In this document: positions 45,705 through 59,345 of the stretch, piece by piece
How the letters are laid out: each line of letters opens with the position of its first letter
How positions within the stretch are numbered: position 1 is the first letter of the stretch
Source: Bombyx mori
Lineage: Eukaryota > Arthropoda > Insecta > Lepidoptera > Bombycidae
Direction of reading: 5' to 3'
Length of the DNA stretch: 64,000 nucleotides
NCBI RefSeq assembly: GCF_030269925.1
Contig: NC_085121.1
Span: 8,511,501 to 8,575,500, forward strand
Notes under the pieces: model-generated
What the model was told of the DNA's origin: nothing
The model's database searches: none
Seen by the model: only the letters and a program-made list of their open reading frames with translations
Made by a program: the position numbers and the translations under genes

Positions 45705-47216
45705 TTCATAGACTTTATTTTATCGTTATCAAAAAAAAACTTGGAGGATATAATTACATTACTCTTTATCTAAATACTTGATAATTGAGTTAAAATTGTC
45801 TAAAAATGATATGGATTTGTCGATATGTTCAAGCACCGTATGTGATGATTTCTGAAACAAAGAAATTTGTTGGTTAGTAAAAATTCAACTGTATTTATTT
45901 CTTCGTCTTACTTACTTAAGTCTAATTAAAATTTATCGCGACTAAAAAAATATTTAAGGCGATATAATAAAGAACATCTGTTATACACTTCACTTGTATC
46001 ATGACTCAGCTTTGTGGTTCATTAGCTTTGCAATTGGTTAAATTTTATTCCACATGCACTAATAAAACCAAACCCGGTTGTGCTGTACTTTTATGTTGCC
46101 TCTACTTGCATGCCACCTTCTTGGTATCAGGACGAAAATTATCCCTGAAGTGCCAAGCTTCAAGTCAATCAGGAAAGCGATGTTCGGATCACAAAGAAAC
46201 GAGCAGATATACAGAAATTTATTTTTCATTCATTCAAATATTAGATTAGTATGGCTTTGTTAGATAGATAATCTGGTTTTACATGTTGTCGGCAATTTTC
46301 TTAGGTCATGACGTCATTGATAATTATTTATCAAGGCTCAAAGATAATGTGAAAATCGCCGTCCACATTCAAACATGAAGACGAAGTCCAACTCATTCTT
46401 ACTTCGCAGTAGACAAGCAAGATTTAGTTTACAACAACATTTAAAGAAAAACAGAGTTTTCTTAGATAAATAAGCATAGGACACAGCGAATTAAAACTTT
46501 CAAGGACCGACTTTTAAAGAGCTGTACAGAAAATATTTTTATTTGAAGTAAATAAGAATGTGTAATGTATATAATAAATTTTAGAACTGGCATTGAGTCT
46601 AACGATGGTATGAAAATAATTATTAATCAAGTGCTAGTTATTTATTTGAATAAAATTACTTCACCGTATTATTAAATATGAGTTATATTTAAGAGATAAA
46701 TTAATATCGTAACTGTCGAATCTATAGGATTTGCTATCTTATACTTTTCTGTCCATTTTTCATGCATTAATTCGTCCAATGCTTTTAAAACTAAAACATA
46801 TACTAGACTAAAGAAGGCTTGTAATAATAGTACATATTATCACACTATTGACGAAATATGCGCAACTCGACTTTCAGAATTTTATTTATTCTTAAAATAA
46901 AGTATTGTATTATATTTGTGATATTTAATATCCTCACAGTGATCTGCGTAGCATTCGTGATTCACATTTTTTACAAAAATTATCTACTTAGATCGAAATA
47001 CACAAATAACATTAACTGTCTATGCATCAATTTAATTAAAAACTAGCATTAAAAATCTCAGCGTTACGAAATTTGGTCGAACGCTTCCTCGCTACAGATA
47101 ACGTAATATAGGGCCAATACGACGAAGAGCTAACCCTAGATTATACAACAATGTACAAAGATCAGCTACATATGATGTCATCTGTCATGATTGGTGATTA
47201 ACGTGACTTGGTGGAC

Positions 47217-47229
47217 TTTTTGGCGGGAA
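47217..47229 (+). promoter_or_regulatory. E2F-type site
   Basis: TTTTTGGCGGGAA contains the canonical E2F core. It stands alone in AT-rich DNA upstream of Mmp1; a short open frame begins about 130 bases further on (MGKCNKAAGRNF) but I do not recognise it. Confidence 0.3.
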
Positions 47230-47550
47230 CACGAGGAATGAAGTTGTGTGATTTGTTTTATTTTGTCTATTTAGTGTTTCTTCAGGTTTAAATGTCTAAT
47301 AACTGTGATTTATTAACTGTTTAATATCTGTGAAAGTGCACAAATGTGGGAAAATGTAACAAAGCCGCTGGACGTAACTTCTCGGGATCCTCCAAAATGT
47401 CCACTGAAAAAATCTCAGTAAATGACCACCATTTTACTGAGATTACATATCATCTCATCTCATTTCATTTAATTGACTTGGTTGGGATGTTTAGATGTTA
47501 TTTAGTAATAAAATATTTCAATCATTTACGTATAATAAATATGGTCTAAA

Positions 47551-47778
47551 CTGGTGGTAGAGCGTCTCACTAGTCCGCACGGCTAGGCACCACCACCCTA
47601 CATATTTCGGCCGTGAAGCAGTAATGTACTTCGGTTTGAAGGGTGGGGCAGCTGTTGTACTGTAAAAACTGAGACATTAGCAGTCATATCTCGAGGCTGT
47701 GGATGTCTATGGGCTCCGGTAACCACTGAATGCCAGATGAGTCGTGAGCTCGTCCACACATCTAAGCAATAAAAAAAT
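47551..47778 (+). repeat. Bm1-type SINE, 5'-truncated
   Basis: Forward 3' body with moderate divergence and an internal deletion after ctcgaggctg; ends tctaagcaataaaaaaa. Confidence 0.85.
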
Positions 47779-48004
47779 AATCTAATCAGCATATGAATTC
47801 AGTTGTTAGTTTTAAGAGCACCTATAGTATTGTATTTTTTTTCTTTTTAAATTATTTTGGTAATGGTGTTATGTTGCCTATTAGTGTTAACGGATCGCTA
47901 CTAGTCTAGGGTTCTACAAAAATACTTTAGTGATCTCTGAACTCCTCGTTAGGGTGTCCATCAAGCCATACGACATCTCCTTCTACAAATGGGATTTGAA
48001 CCAG

Positions 48005-48125
48005 ACTTTAGCGGTAGGTACTGGCTTGGCTAAGTCTCTGGCATCTATTGACGATGGGAATCATTTACCGGTAGGTGAGCCATTGATTCGTTGGCAGATT
48101 ACAACTAAGACAAGCCAACAAAAAA
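48005..48125 (+). mobile_element. old non-LTR retrotransposon 3' end (family L-A)
   Basis: Diverged forward copy: agcggtaggtactggcttggc, ctctggcatc, gacgatgggaatcat, ending in A-rich sequence. Confidence 0.5.
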
Positions 48126-48361
48126 GTAATTAGAAACAAATCGCAATAAAGCGGTTAGTAAAGAACCAGGTCAATCTTACATTACCCACATATGTATCTA
48201 ATGTGACCCAAATAGAATCAAGCGCGTACAGTACGCAACACAATATTTATCTTTCTATTATCAATCTATGAGATAAGGTTGTTTTACTCTTGGTTTTTGG
48301 AAAAAAAAAAACGTTCTTACAGAACTTCGAAGGATTGGAATGTGAATTATAATTTACAAAT

Positions 48362-48797
48362 TGCTTAAATGGGTGGACGAGCTCACGGCCCACCTGATGT
48401 TAAGTGGCTACCGGAGCCCATAGGCATCTACCACGTAAATGCCGCCACCTACCTTGAAATATGAGTTCTAAGGTCACAGTTTTTAAAATACAAAGACTGC
48501 CACACTCTTCAAACCGAAACGCGTTACTTCTTCACGGCAGAAATAGGCAGGGAGATGGTACCTACCTGTACGGACTCACAAGACGTTCTACCACCAGTAA
48601 TTACGCAAATTATAATTTTGCGGGTTTGATTTTTATTACACGATTTTATTCCTTCACCGTGGAAGCGAATCGCGAACACTTGTTAAGTACGTATTTCATT
48701 AAAAAAATTGGTACCTGCCTGCGGGATTCGAACACCGGCGCAACGTATGAAACGAGTGCACCGGACGTCTTATCCTCTAGGCCACGACGAATTCGAC
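48362..48797 (-). repeat. Bm1-type SINE, near full length
   Basis: Only copy here with both parts: the 3' body at the low end and, at the high end, the tRNA-related head with box A (GTGGCCTAGAGGATAAGACG on the - strand) and box B (GTGTTCGAATCCC). About 436 bp. Confidence 0.9.
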
Positions 48798-51700
48798 CTA
48801 CCAAGTTATATTATACAGATTTGTACAAAATAGATTAAGAAATAAAACGGTTTTCCCGTAATCAATACGGTCCTTATTTGTGGCACTATATATTTGTGGT
48901 TCTAACGAGCATTATGCCTACATTTAGTTCGTCATTCAACATTTTCAATCCTTTTCCTTTGTGTTATTGATCTAAACGTTTTAACTAAAGAAATCACAAA
49001 TCAAACAGGGGTGTCGCCAGCAATGTTCCGCTCACCGAAGCGTGTCTGAGGTGACGACGACGCGGCACAAGTTTCACCGACATTGGATCTCTTACCTAAC
49101 TCCTTTGCCGAAAGATTTTTTTTGTATAATTGATAGAAACTGGCCGTACTTTAGAAGGCACAGACAATCAGAGTGTTCGATTTAAACGAATTTGTATAAC
49201 GAGATAAGATACTCTGAGATTTTATTTTTTAATCCTAATTGTTTTGCGGCAGTTTTCGAGACATTCAAAGCACTCGTGACCTGAGAATAACTTAAGGTGG
49301 GGGGGGTCGCTACGCAGTTTTCTTTAGGGTTTAAAAAAAATTAATCCAGGTATTAAGATAATAATCATTAGCCATAGGATAACATCGTTTAACATGGTTT
49401 AGCACAAACAAGTGACAGGTTCGACGATCGCATACTCCAAAAATTTAATAAAAAAATTGCAATTTAGGCGAATTATTTCGATATTTCTCGCAACTATAGG
49501 AAAATGGAATTAGAACATATCATATAGACAATAAAATGATCATGTAGTTTTTATAGTTTAACATTCTGAAGATTTCCTTATTTTTAAATCGATTTCATAT
49601 TAATCATTCGATTTTATAATTCGAAAGTATTTGTTGTACCAATTGAACAACCTCAAATAAGTGTTGAATGATTATTAATACTACTCAAAATTTACAAGGG
49701 TGATATTCATTTTTATTTAATTATATATTCAAGAACTTCATTTACTTGATTATATATTAAAATGTTCCATGAAAATAGCGTACGAAATTTACTTTAACAA
49801 GCTTTCGTAATAAACATTAAGTAACTGAATTAATTTTGCATTAAGTCGTGTACCGGCCATGACCGACGACTTTACAATGATAGAAATCAAACAATGATCA
49901 ATTTCTGGAGTTTTTTGTCTTACGCCTTTAAATTTCCCTCTGTTTTTTTCATTACTTAAATAAATAGATACTGGGATCCCAGCAAAGTGAGGTAGTATTT
50001 TTGCTATATAAAGATTAAGTAGTACTCTCAAATCTTGAGCGAGGCACCGATATACTGATCTGAGTTCCTACGTAAAAAACCACTCGAATTATATAGCACT
50101 CTGATTTGTCATTAGAATTACATAATTAGAAATCATTTAAAATCATTTTGTGCATCAAATTTATGAACAAATATATAGGGTAGGTATTGGAATTATACAA
50201 TTTATATAGTCGACTCATCACGGCTTCAATAAACTACAAACAGAAATAAAGTCGTCAACGCTCAATGACTCACAATAAGCCAACACATTTTAATATTAAA
50301 ATATAGACTAGTTCTTTTCTTTTTTGTTATCTGTATAAAATCCTGAAATGTTAATTACAATTAACTGGTAATTCATATTCGTCCAACCCTACGATCGGTA
50401 TCGGAAACGCATTTTATTCTTATCTTAATGTGAATAATTTTTTATACTATAGACATATAATCGTTTTCAAGATGACTTGAATTTAATGAAACTATTGATC
50501 TAAAGCACTTGCAATTCATTTAAAGTGCTTTCAATATAATTTTAATGTACTAATTTAGCAAATTTACAGTTATAAAAAACGCAAAACAATTTTGATACCG
50601 CTTAATATCTCGCCGAGATGATATTCTTGAATAATAACATTCCAACACCAAAACATTAACTAAGGATGCTCGGTGTGTCGGCCCGCGTATTTTTTTTATA
50701 GTTTACATAACATTTACAGATGAACTAGTTGCATTTAGTTGTCAAGAACGGGTTTACTTATTTATATGTCTGTTTGTGTAATGAAATAAAAAACTATTTA
50801 AATATCAAAAGTTTCCCCAAAATCGGTCTAGCGGTATTCACACGATACTCGAATGAACAAAGATATAAATTAAAAATTATCAAATAGACAACATTTTTTT
50901 TAAGCCAGTTACGAGTTAAATATCATATTTTTTTAATAAATTCAATATACAGACACGCTTATGTTAAAGATTTATAAATTAACAAAACTTGTTTTCAAAT
51001 TTCAACCGTTAGTCGCGGTCTCGGTACAGCGTCCTTAGAGGTTCGCAATTCTTAGTGAGTGTGTACACCGCCGCGATGTTATCAACCCAGAGCGACGCTG
51101 AGATGCATCTCAATGAATGCCGCTGTGGTCTCCTGGGTGACGTGTGCGCATGACGCGACCCTGGACCGGCTTCCTACTTCCGGATCCTCGCGGGCAATAC
51201 TAATTGTGTATAATAACCAACTTCGATGTTATACTCACTGGAATTAAATGGTATTTCATTTGAAAATTGTAGAGATGCTATAGTATGTAGTTATGTAGAG
51301 CTACGAAAGTTCGAAACAATTTTCACAGACAAATCTATATTCACGTCCAATCTTCAAATTTTTTTAAAGAAGAAGTATTTAGTGTTTTCATAAATATTAC
51401 ACCGTAAAAAAGCTAGAAGACCTCAAACAAATTAAATACTTCAGACGCGCTTATGTGTTCAAAGATTAATTTAATTGAAAAATCAAAGAAAGCCTCTAAT
51501 AAATTAATATAGCCTGTAATTTTTTCACTACGCTATTTTTCTTTTATTTACGTGTATCAAGCCATGCCAAGCCATGCCAGTTTATTTTTATCGGAGCTCT
51601 TTCAGTTGTCAGTGAAGGCGGGGAATGTAAAATATTCGAAATATGGAATTTTTGTAAGATGTATACATTAAATAACTACAAATTAGGCTAAATTGTTTAT

Positions 51701-52326
51701 TTCTAATCATAAAACATAAAAGTGTATCCATCAATACTTGTAATACATTTGGAAATATTGTAAATGAAGTCCCGGAATGTCTATCGAAAATATTCACTCC
51801 GACCTATAAGTCAATCTGGATGCGGCAATATTCAAGGAGGCTATTGATTATAATTCCAAGTGTTATGCTTGGTATTATGATGCAGTATGTAATAAATTAT
51901 AAGTCAGCGTCGAGTTTTTATTGATTACGAAAATATCGCCTCCGAGATCTTTCAAGGCCCCGAATTAATATTAATGCTGAGAGGTTAGGTACCAGTTGTT
52001 GGAAACTGGTTCGGAATGCCTACTTGAATATTTTCTAAGATTTAACGTCAAGTAAATGTTTATTTTGTCAATAAGCGAGTTTTAATAGTTGTTGTAAATA
52101 TAAAACTTTCATGCTGGCTTTCAAGCAACGGCTTGGTTGTGTCCCTAGGAATATTGAGTTCCATGAAATATTTCATCTATTTACCTTCTACCAAAAAATT
52201 CAACATGAAAAACGCCTAAATTGAATGAAGACTTGTTGGTTGTATGTTCATAGATTAGATGTCTTTACAGATGAACGCTACAATAATACTAATTAATATT
52301 AGCACGTTTTACTGTGACTCATATAT

Positions 52327-52602
52327 GAGTCGACTATTATCAAAGCCGGCAATGTGACTTTTGGACAATTATTGGTAAATCAGAAAAACTAATTATTGGC
52401 TTTGTATTCCATTGGCAGTCACAAAACTCTTCTGAACGACATCTTAGATAAATAACAGGTTAAGTATTAACCTTTATTTAATGCAGGTTTTGAACCGTAT
52501 TCTTTGAAGGAGACGATTATATTCAAATCAATCTGTATCGCCATATCAATAACATTTTTTTGTCCAAATACACAGATTGCCACCTTTGATAATAGACGAC
52601 TC
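52327..52602. mobile_element. 276-bp MITE family B, copy 1
   Basis: Inverted ends GAGTCG(A/T)CTATTATCAAAG, with ATAT duplicated on both sides (52323-52326, 52603-52606). About 97% identical to the copy at 56465. Non-coding. Confidence 0.87.
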
Positions 52603-53685
52603 ATATGCGGAATACAAACTTTTGTTGAGATTACTCATGCCACATCTTCATTTTATTATTGATAGTAAACATTGCCGACGGATATCAGTCATGCTTGAGG
52701 TACAATCAAGCTGCTGTCTATTCAAATCTATTCCTAGTTGATGGTACTATGCTGAAACCCTTTCTTAGTCAATAATAACAATGGTAAAAAGTTCGAACTT
52801 GATCGACTAAATTACGCGCGAACGAAAATGAGCACGAAAAAATAAACCAGACCACTCATATTCGTTTGGAGAAAAGAACATCTTGTAGGTCTTCCACCAA
52901 GCAAACATTTGTCGTTCGGTAGAACTTTTATACATAAATACAAGTTTATCTTGAAAATGTCGTAAGAGCAATTTAGGTTTTTGTCCAAATTCTCCTGTTC
53001 TATGCTAGCTACCGCTAAAATCAAATATGCTTCGATAACAATCAATTTACAACAGTATACGATAGACGGTTTAGATAATGCTTAGTAAAAAACAGATTGA
53101 TATAAATCTACTTACATCGCAGTCACAACTGGATCTGGTGTTAATTTGCAAAGATTTGACGTCAATACGGATTTACATACAACTTGACCATTGATGAGTC
53201 AGAAATATAGTAAACTTTGAGTTTAGTTCATTACGCAGCCAAATCGCGCGTATTATTAAAATATATTGTAAGGAAATACCCAATACAAGATTAATTATAA
53301 AAAGTGACACCAACTTAAAAATACTCGGAATCGTCTTGTTTATTTACAACGGCATAGTTGGTGTTATCAGCCTTTGAGCCTTATTACTCGAGAGATACTA
53401 ATATGAAATCAAAGTACGAAGTAATATGAATTCGAAATAAGTATGGTAATAAAACATGAATTAATCAGGAGGGTGCAGCGGTGACTCCAGCCGATCCGGG
53501 CATAAATGTATTGTTCGATACAATACGACTGCGGATTATTAAAACGTAAAATGAAGTATTTGAAACTTGTATATTTCTTACGGATTCGACGATGCCTAGT
53601 AATAATAACCGGAGACAATTTACACACTGTCATCTCACACCAAAATAGAATTCCAAACTGCGAAACAAACTGATTTACATACTTA

Positions 53686-53927
53686 TGGTGGTAGGACCTC
53701 ATGTGAGTCCGCACGGGTAGGTACCACCACTCCGCCTATTTTCTGCCGTGAAGCAGTAATGCGTTTCGGCTTGAAGGGTGGGGCAGCAGTTGTAACTATA
53801 CTGAGACCTTATAACTTATATCTCAAGGCGGGTGGCGCATTTGCGTTGTAAATGTCTATGGGCTCCAGTTAACCACTTAACACCAGGTGGGCTGTGAGCT
53901 CGTCCACCCATCTAAGCAATAAAAAAA
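53686..53927 (+). repeat. Bm1-type SINE, 5'-truncated
   Basis: Well-conserved forward 3' body ending tctaagcaat and seven A. Confidence 0.9.
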
Positions 53928-55139
53928 CTTATATACCTTTAAATACATACATATACATAGTTATCACACATCCAGACAAAAAGCAAACGAACCTGTACAT
54001 CACATGAAAGCTTGCCCGTTTTGGGAACCGAAACCACGACACTCTACCTAGCAGCCATATTTGAATAGTGATAAAGAAATAATTGATCAACTAAAAAGTA
54101 TATCACAAGAATTCCCAACAAATGAGTTCACGTAGAGATCAATTGTTATCAGTGTGATAATATGGGCCGGTCTTATCCGCATACTATCTGATAACGACAC
54201 TTGCAATGCTCTTTATTTCGCTGTTTACTCCATTGTATTTAACATTAGTTATTGCTAGACAGACAACTCACTCTTTCACCCGGAACTCATAACTGCAAAA
54301 ATAGGCGGGCTGACGATATTTAACCATGTCCACGCAAGTAAATTGGTTAATCCACAGTCAGTCGGGCACTTAAGCTGTTTTTGGATTATATCACATAATT
54401 TTGAAGCATCAACGTTATTCATGAGGTTTGCAGGGCTTAGTCACAAGCGTTTATTATAAAAATTAGTCTAGCGTATCATTACGACAATGTCAGAATAGTG
54501 ACGGATGACCGTGACACCGAACCGATGTTAATCGATGATTTCGATTTCGATTATTGAGCAAAATTTTCAAAGAAATTAATAGTTACGATAAATTGTAATA
54601 TGAACTGTGCCTTAATACTATTTTAAAAATATTCGTTAATAACGTAAACTTAAACATTAAAAGCTATAAATCAATGAACCCCGATGATATTTTAATGTAA
54701 TTTTTTACCTATACCATATCTATGCATACACGTTTTTTCCTATCTATGAACAGAACAGGAAAATTGTAAGGAAAATAAATAATTACCTTTTATGAACAGG
54801 TGACTGAAACTCGCTCTACTATTGGTGTATATAAAATATATGCCTCATAAAGTTAGTAACATAAACTTGTATGAATTAGAATTTTCAATACTGACCTGTA
54901 ATGTTGTTATTGCTTCGTTGACAAACGCAATCCTTCTTAGTCGAAGCGTCGAAATCTTCGAATCACTAACGCGATCACGTCCTTCTTTATTAATATCGAA
55001 GAAGTTGATCTTGATAATAATAATAATAATAATAAAAAATGAGTCTATGTAAAAAAAAACATAAATCACAAGGCACCAATAAGTCACCGAATGTTTCGCG
55101 CGTATTCACTTTTTTCTTTGCAATTGCACGAAATTTCAA

Positions 55140-55330
55140 AGAAAATGTGTATGAGATCGCGTAGCGGGGAAGACTGCGATCGTGGCGCCACTCTGTGACA
55201 CGACCTACCGCAGCCCGCAAGTTTGAATGAGTGTGCGCCGCGTGGTCGGGCCGCTCTTAATATAATCATGCACGGTCGCCCCACCGCGAGCCGCCTAATA
55301 ACTCAATGCCTCCGCCCGCCCTGCTCAGTG
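55140..55330 (-). promoter_or_regulatory. GC-rich, promoter-like patch
   Basis: An isolated CpG-rich stretch in AT-rich DNA. On the - strand it has TATATTAA (about 55264-55257) and, about 36 bases later, TCATTC, an arthropod initiator match. The spacing is slightly long for a TATA/initiator pair. It could be a distal Mmp1 first exon and promoter, or unrelated; no transcript evidence is available here. Confidence 0.25.
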
Positions 55331-55728
55331 AGTAACTTATGAGTTGAGTTACTTACTCAACTTAGCACTTACTCAACTCACAGCTTTTACTATTACCTCT
55401 ATTAGCTTTAAAATTTAACTAATTTTTTTTTGTATTACAGTGAGTATTATTTTGTAAAGTACTACATGCTTCAATAGTTAACACATCTCGTGAATAACTT
55501 AAGCAGTTTGTTCATTTTATTGTTAAGTTATTCAGTTCAGTATCAAACAATGTTCGTGTGTTACAAAATCGGTATATAGGAGAACTGATTCTTAAACTTT
55601 TTTTTTCACTGTAACTGAACTTTGCGATTCTTTCATGTTCTTAAGACTACCTACCGTCTAGGCCCTAGGGTGATAGAAAACCTTTGTATATGCTGTAGGC
55701 AGACGGCTAAAAGCTTCAAGGACCCTCT

Positions 55729-55734
<6 letters not shown>

Positions 55735-55762
<28 letters not shown>
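55735..55762. repeat. AT microsatellite
   Basis: About 13 units of (AT)n followed by ATT units. Confidence 0.95.
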
Positions 55763-55766
<4 letters not shown>

Positions 55767-56464
55767 ATTGATTGTATTATATACAAACATATTTTCCATT
55801 AAGGTAGCATTCGTAAGCAGATAACGTTAACAATTAAAAATTAACATAAGTTTGTCGATTTTAACGAATTAACCAAAAATATTGCCGAAATAAAAAAACG
55901 TGTAAAATTTATATTGACGTACCTATTCCTACGTTACAGCGAAAATATTGTCAAAATCAATTCAGCCATTCCTCATTAACTCAAACAAATACACAACGTA
56001 AAAATGCCCTTGATACTTGGGGGTACAAATAACTAATTGAGCTTAAAAACGCCTTCAACTCAAAATCTGAGTCACACACTTCAATTTGATTTATTTGTGC
56101 AGACAACACAGATGTCCATTAAATCATTTACTTTAACGTCCAATTTCCCGACGGTAATCTATTTATCTTGAATTGAAACGCAGACGATGCATAATCAAGT
56201 TATAAATTACATACATTATGACATCAAAATAATAGTTTTCTGAAAACTGGATTACTGTGGATTTTCCTGTGTCGAGATAATATTGAACCTAAGCATAAGA
56301 TTTCCATTCGGAATATTTTTTGCTAGTTTATTTTCCTTTCAGAGTGACCGACTCCACTTTTTTACTTATAGGTCAAAGGTCAGGTCAAATGATAAGTCTA
56401 TTCGGTATTTAATCTGAGGATATGGATGTATGAACCTACTACTGCTATAAATCCAACACTATTT

Positions 56465-56740
56465 GAGTCGACTATTATCAAAGCCGGCAATGTGACTTTT
56501 GGACAATTGTTGGTAAATTAGAAAAACGAATTATTGACTTTGTATTCCATTGGCAGTCACAAAACTCTTCTGAACGACATCTTAGATAAATAACAGGTTA
56601 AGTATTAACCTTTATTTAATGCAGGTTTTGAACCGTATTCTTTGAAGGAGACGATTATATTCAAATCAATCTGTATTGACATATCAATAACATTTTTTTG
56701 TCCAAATGCACAGATTGCCACCTTTGATAATAGACGACTC
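56465..56740. mobile_element. 276-bp MITE family B, copy 2
   Basis: Same length and ends as 52327-52602, with ATTT duplicated on both sides (56461-56464, 56741-56744). Seven substitutions separate the two copies. Confidence 0.87.
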
Positions 56741-57149
56741 ATTTATCTATAGTGCTGTCCTCATTTTATATTCTTATTTAAACTTATCCCAGCCTAAAGT
56801 TGCAAATCTAAAATCTTTCACCGAGAAAGATCGAAATCATACAAGCCGCCGGTCACTAAGCTGCAAGCCAAAGTACCGAGATAGATGCTGGATATACGAG
56901 TACACCATCCTTACTTAATAAGAAACGGTTAAGATGAAGACATTCATTGTTACATCCCCGACAAAGAGGAAGCTTTGCAAAATATTCAAAGTAATTCAAT
57001 ACCTAGTCAATTCGTTGGCAGATACGATCGTTAAGTAACTATAATCAATAAAACTTGCGAGTGAAATAGGATTTATGATACAGTATTGTTCCGCTCGTAC
57101 CGAACTATACAATACATAAAAAAAATACATAAAGCCAGAAGCACAATTT

Positions 57150-57490
57150 TTTTTTTTTTATTGCCCTTGTAGGCAGACGAGCATACGGCCCACCTGATGG
57201 TGAGTGGTTACCTTCGCTCATGGACTTCAGCAATGCTAGGGGCAGAGCCAAGCCGCTGCCTACCGCTTAATACTCTCCATAAGCCTCGTTTGAAGAAGGA
57301 CATGTCATAGCGCTCGGGAAACACCGTGGAGGGGAGCTCATTCCATAGCCGGATGGTGCGTGGCAAAAAATATCTCTGGAAGCGCACTGTGGATGACCGC
57401 AGTGGCTCCAGGTAGTATGGATGAACTCTACTCCGGTGGCGGGCGGTGCGGTGGTAAAAACAAGATGCCGGTATCATCTCGAATAATTCC
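57150..57490 (-). mobile_element. non-LTR retrotransposon 3' end (family L-A), longest copy
   Basis: From a T run at 57150 into a - strand frame whose end reads [18 protein letters not shown] then VFPERYD and FKRGLWRVL, the C-terminus common to CR1-type LINE polymerases, followed by the 3' sequence shared with 12355, 19606 and 34190. 5'-truncated. Confidence 0.85.
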
Positions 57491-57503
57491 TCAGAGCAAT
57501 TAA

Positions 57504-57598
57504 CATATCATATCTCAAGGTGGGTGGCGGTATTTACCTTGTAGATGTATACGGTCTCCCGCCGTAAGATCGTCCACCCATCTAAGAAATAAAAAAAT
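57504..57598 (+). repeat. Bm1-type SINE, short 3' end
   Basis: catatctcaaggtgggtggcgg to ccatctaagaaataaaaaaa, directly beside the truncated 5' edge of the LINE fragment and in the opposite orientation. Confidence 0.75.
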
Positions 57599-57902
57599 AA
57601 AATAAAAGTAAAAACATAATAATATGCAACTAAGACATAACTTGAAATAACATTTCAATTAAATAAAAAAGAAAGAGGTGTTTTATAGACACCTGGTTAG
57701 AACAGAGTTACTTTGGCTATATATTTTTATTTCGTCGGTATAAAATATATTGTTATATTATTTGTTATTAATGCATAAATAAAATGCTTTTGCATATTCA
57801 CAAATTTTACGGCAAGCTGAATGAATACAAAAAAGTTTCAGTTTCCTAGATGATCGGGGATTGCCTCAAAAATCACTGCAAAAAAGATATCGGTTTTCAT
57901 TG

Positions 57903-58127
57903 TTACACTCTTTTCGGTCCATCTAGCCCTCTTCTTTCTCCTTCTCCATCGCTCCCTCATTGCTGAGGATCGTGACTCCGTTTTAGCTTGTCGACTGTCA
58001 GCCTCCATCGGTTCCGGTCAGTTGCCTGGTGTAGTGCAGCGCTAAGTGGTCCGCTGGTTTGCTAGGAGATCTGGTCGGACCAACGTTTGGGGCTCCGGCC
58101 TCTAGGACGTTTTCCTTCTACTTTTCT
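57903..58127 (-). mobile_element. LINE C-terminal fragment, RTE-like
   Basis: The - strand reads GKRPRGRSPKRWSDQI, then after a stop DRNRWRLTVDK and SHDPQQ, the conserved tail of RTE-type polymerases. Degenerate. Confidence 0.65.
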
Positions 58128-58892
58128 ACATCTAGCCCTCAGCCCGCAAATAAAACGTGCGATTAGGGACTTCATTCCAAAAACTATAAGCCATCTTTAG
58201 AGCTTTTTAAACTAAATATTGTAATAATGTACGAAATAGTCGTGGATGGAATCATTTGAATTTGGTTTTTACTATTGAATTCTTAATAATCGGATTTCCA
58301 TCAAATTACAGTAATTGACGAGGTTTTCCTTTACATACCAGTCATTGTTATCGAAAGCATGACTGTATTAGTGCTTTCGTCGAAGCTCGTTGTGGATGAC
58401 AAAGCCTTTGTGAGTCAAGTCTCACCTACTAAGGGTGGTGCCTTCCTGTGCTGTGTTGAGGTCACGGGGGGGGTCAAGGACGTTTGTGTTGCGCTTATGA
58501 GTGGTCTGCCCTTCAACGTGGGACCAGTCATGTGCACGGCCCCCACTTTGATGTCATGCCAACATTCTGTATACCTGCGGTTTTTTGTTTCGTGGTTGTT
58601 TCATTGTTTGTGGCTAACTGTACTTTAAATAAGTTTTAGTTGAACCTTCCAGTTCAAGAAACTGTTAGATAATTTTTTTTCATTGTTTTCGTGTATAATA
58701 AATCTAGAGATCTTTGTCTCTACTTCTTAAGTCTAACCATAAATAATTCATATTGAAATCATAAATTGCTGTTTGTAAGCAATAATCTTCACAATACCTA
58801 AAATAAATTGCATGTTTTGTTTATAATTGCTATGATTACCGTAGGTTGGGATTGGCATTTAATTTTTTTTTTATTTTCATCATTATTTACGA

Positions 58893-59345
58893 TAGATCAT
58901 CTTGTGACCCACCTGGTATTAAGTGGTTATTAGAGCACGTAGACATCGTAACAAAAATGCCGACGCTCACCTTTGAATATAAGTTCAAGGTTTCATTACA
59001 TTGATAAAACAGTACTTCTGTGTACTGGTGATAGGACCTCTTGTGAGTCCGGGGTAGGTACCACCACCCCGCCTATTTCTGCCGTGAAGCAGTAATGGGT
59101 TTCGATTTGAAGGGTGGGGCAGCCGTTGTAACTATACTGAGACCTTAGAACTCATATCTCAGGGTGGGTGGCGGCATTTACATCTTAGATGTCTATGGGC
59201 TCCAGTAACCACTTAACAATAGGTGGGCTTGTCCAACTATCTAAGCAATAAAAAATAAAGTTGACACCGAAATGGCTGACGCAGCAAAGCAAGTAAGACG
59301 GTGGTAACAGCCCGCGCGGACGCGCAAAATCTCCACAACCAGTCA
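58893..59345 (-). repeat. old Bm1-like SINE split by a younger Bm1
   Basis: 58893-59005 (gacccacctggtattaagtgg, cctttgaatataagttc) and 59285-59345 (gacggtggtaacagcccgcgcgga) are the two parts of one reversed copy. Confidence 0.6.
59025..59256 (+). repeat. Bm1-type SINE, 5'-truncated, inserted in an older Bm1
   Basis: Forward 3' body, actggtgataggacctcttg to ctaagcaataaaaaataaa, placed in the middle of the reversed copy. Confidence 0.85.

Noticed and set aside
51000..51220. GC-richer patch with a short + strand frame
   Set aside because: No domain, clear splice pair or promoter element; could be a 5' UTR exon but nothing decides it.
58359..58628. 89-codon open frame on the + strand
   Set aside because: Cysteine and valine rich but with no motif, splice context or homology I recognise; probably an old repeat.
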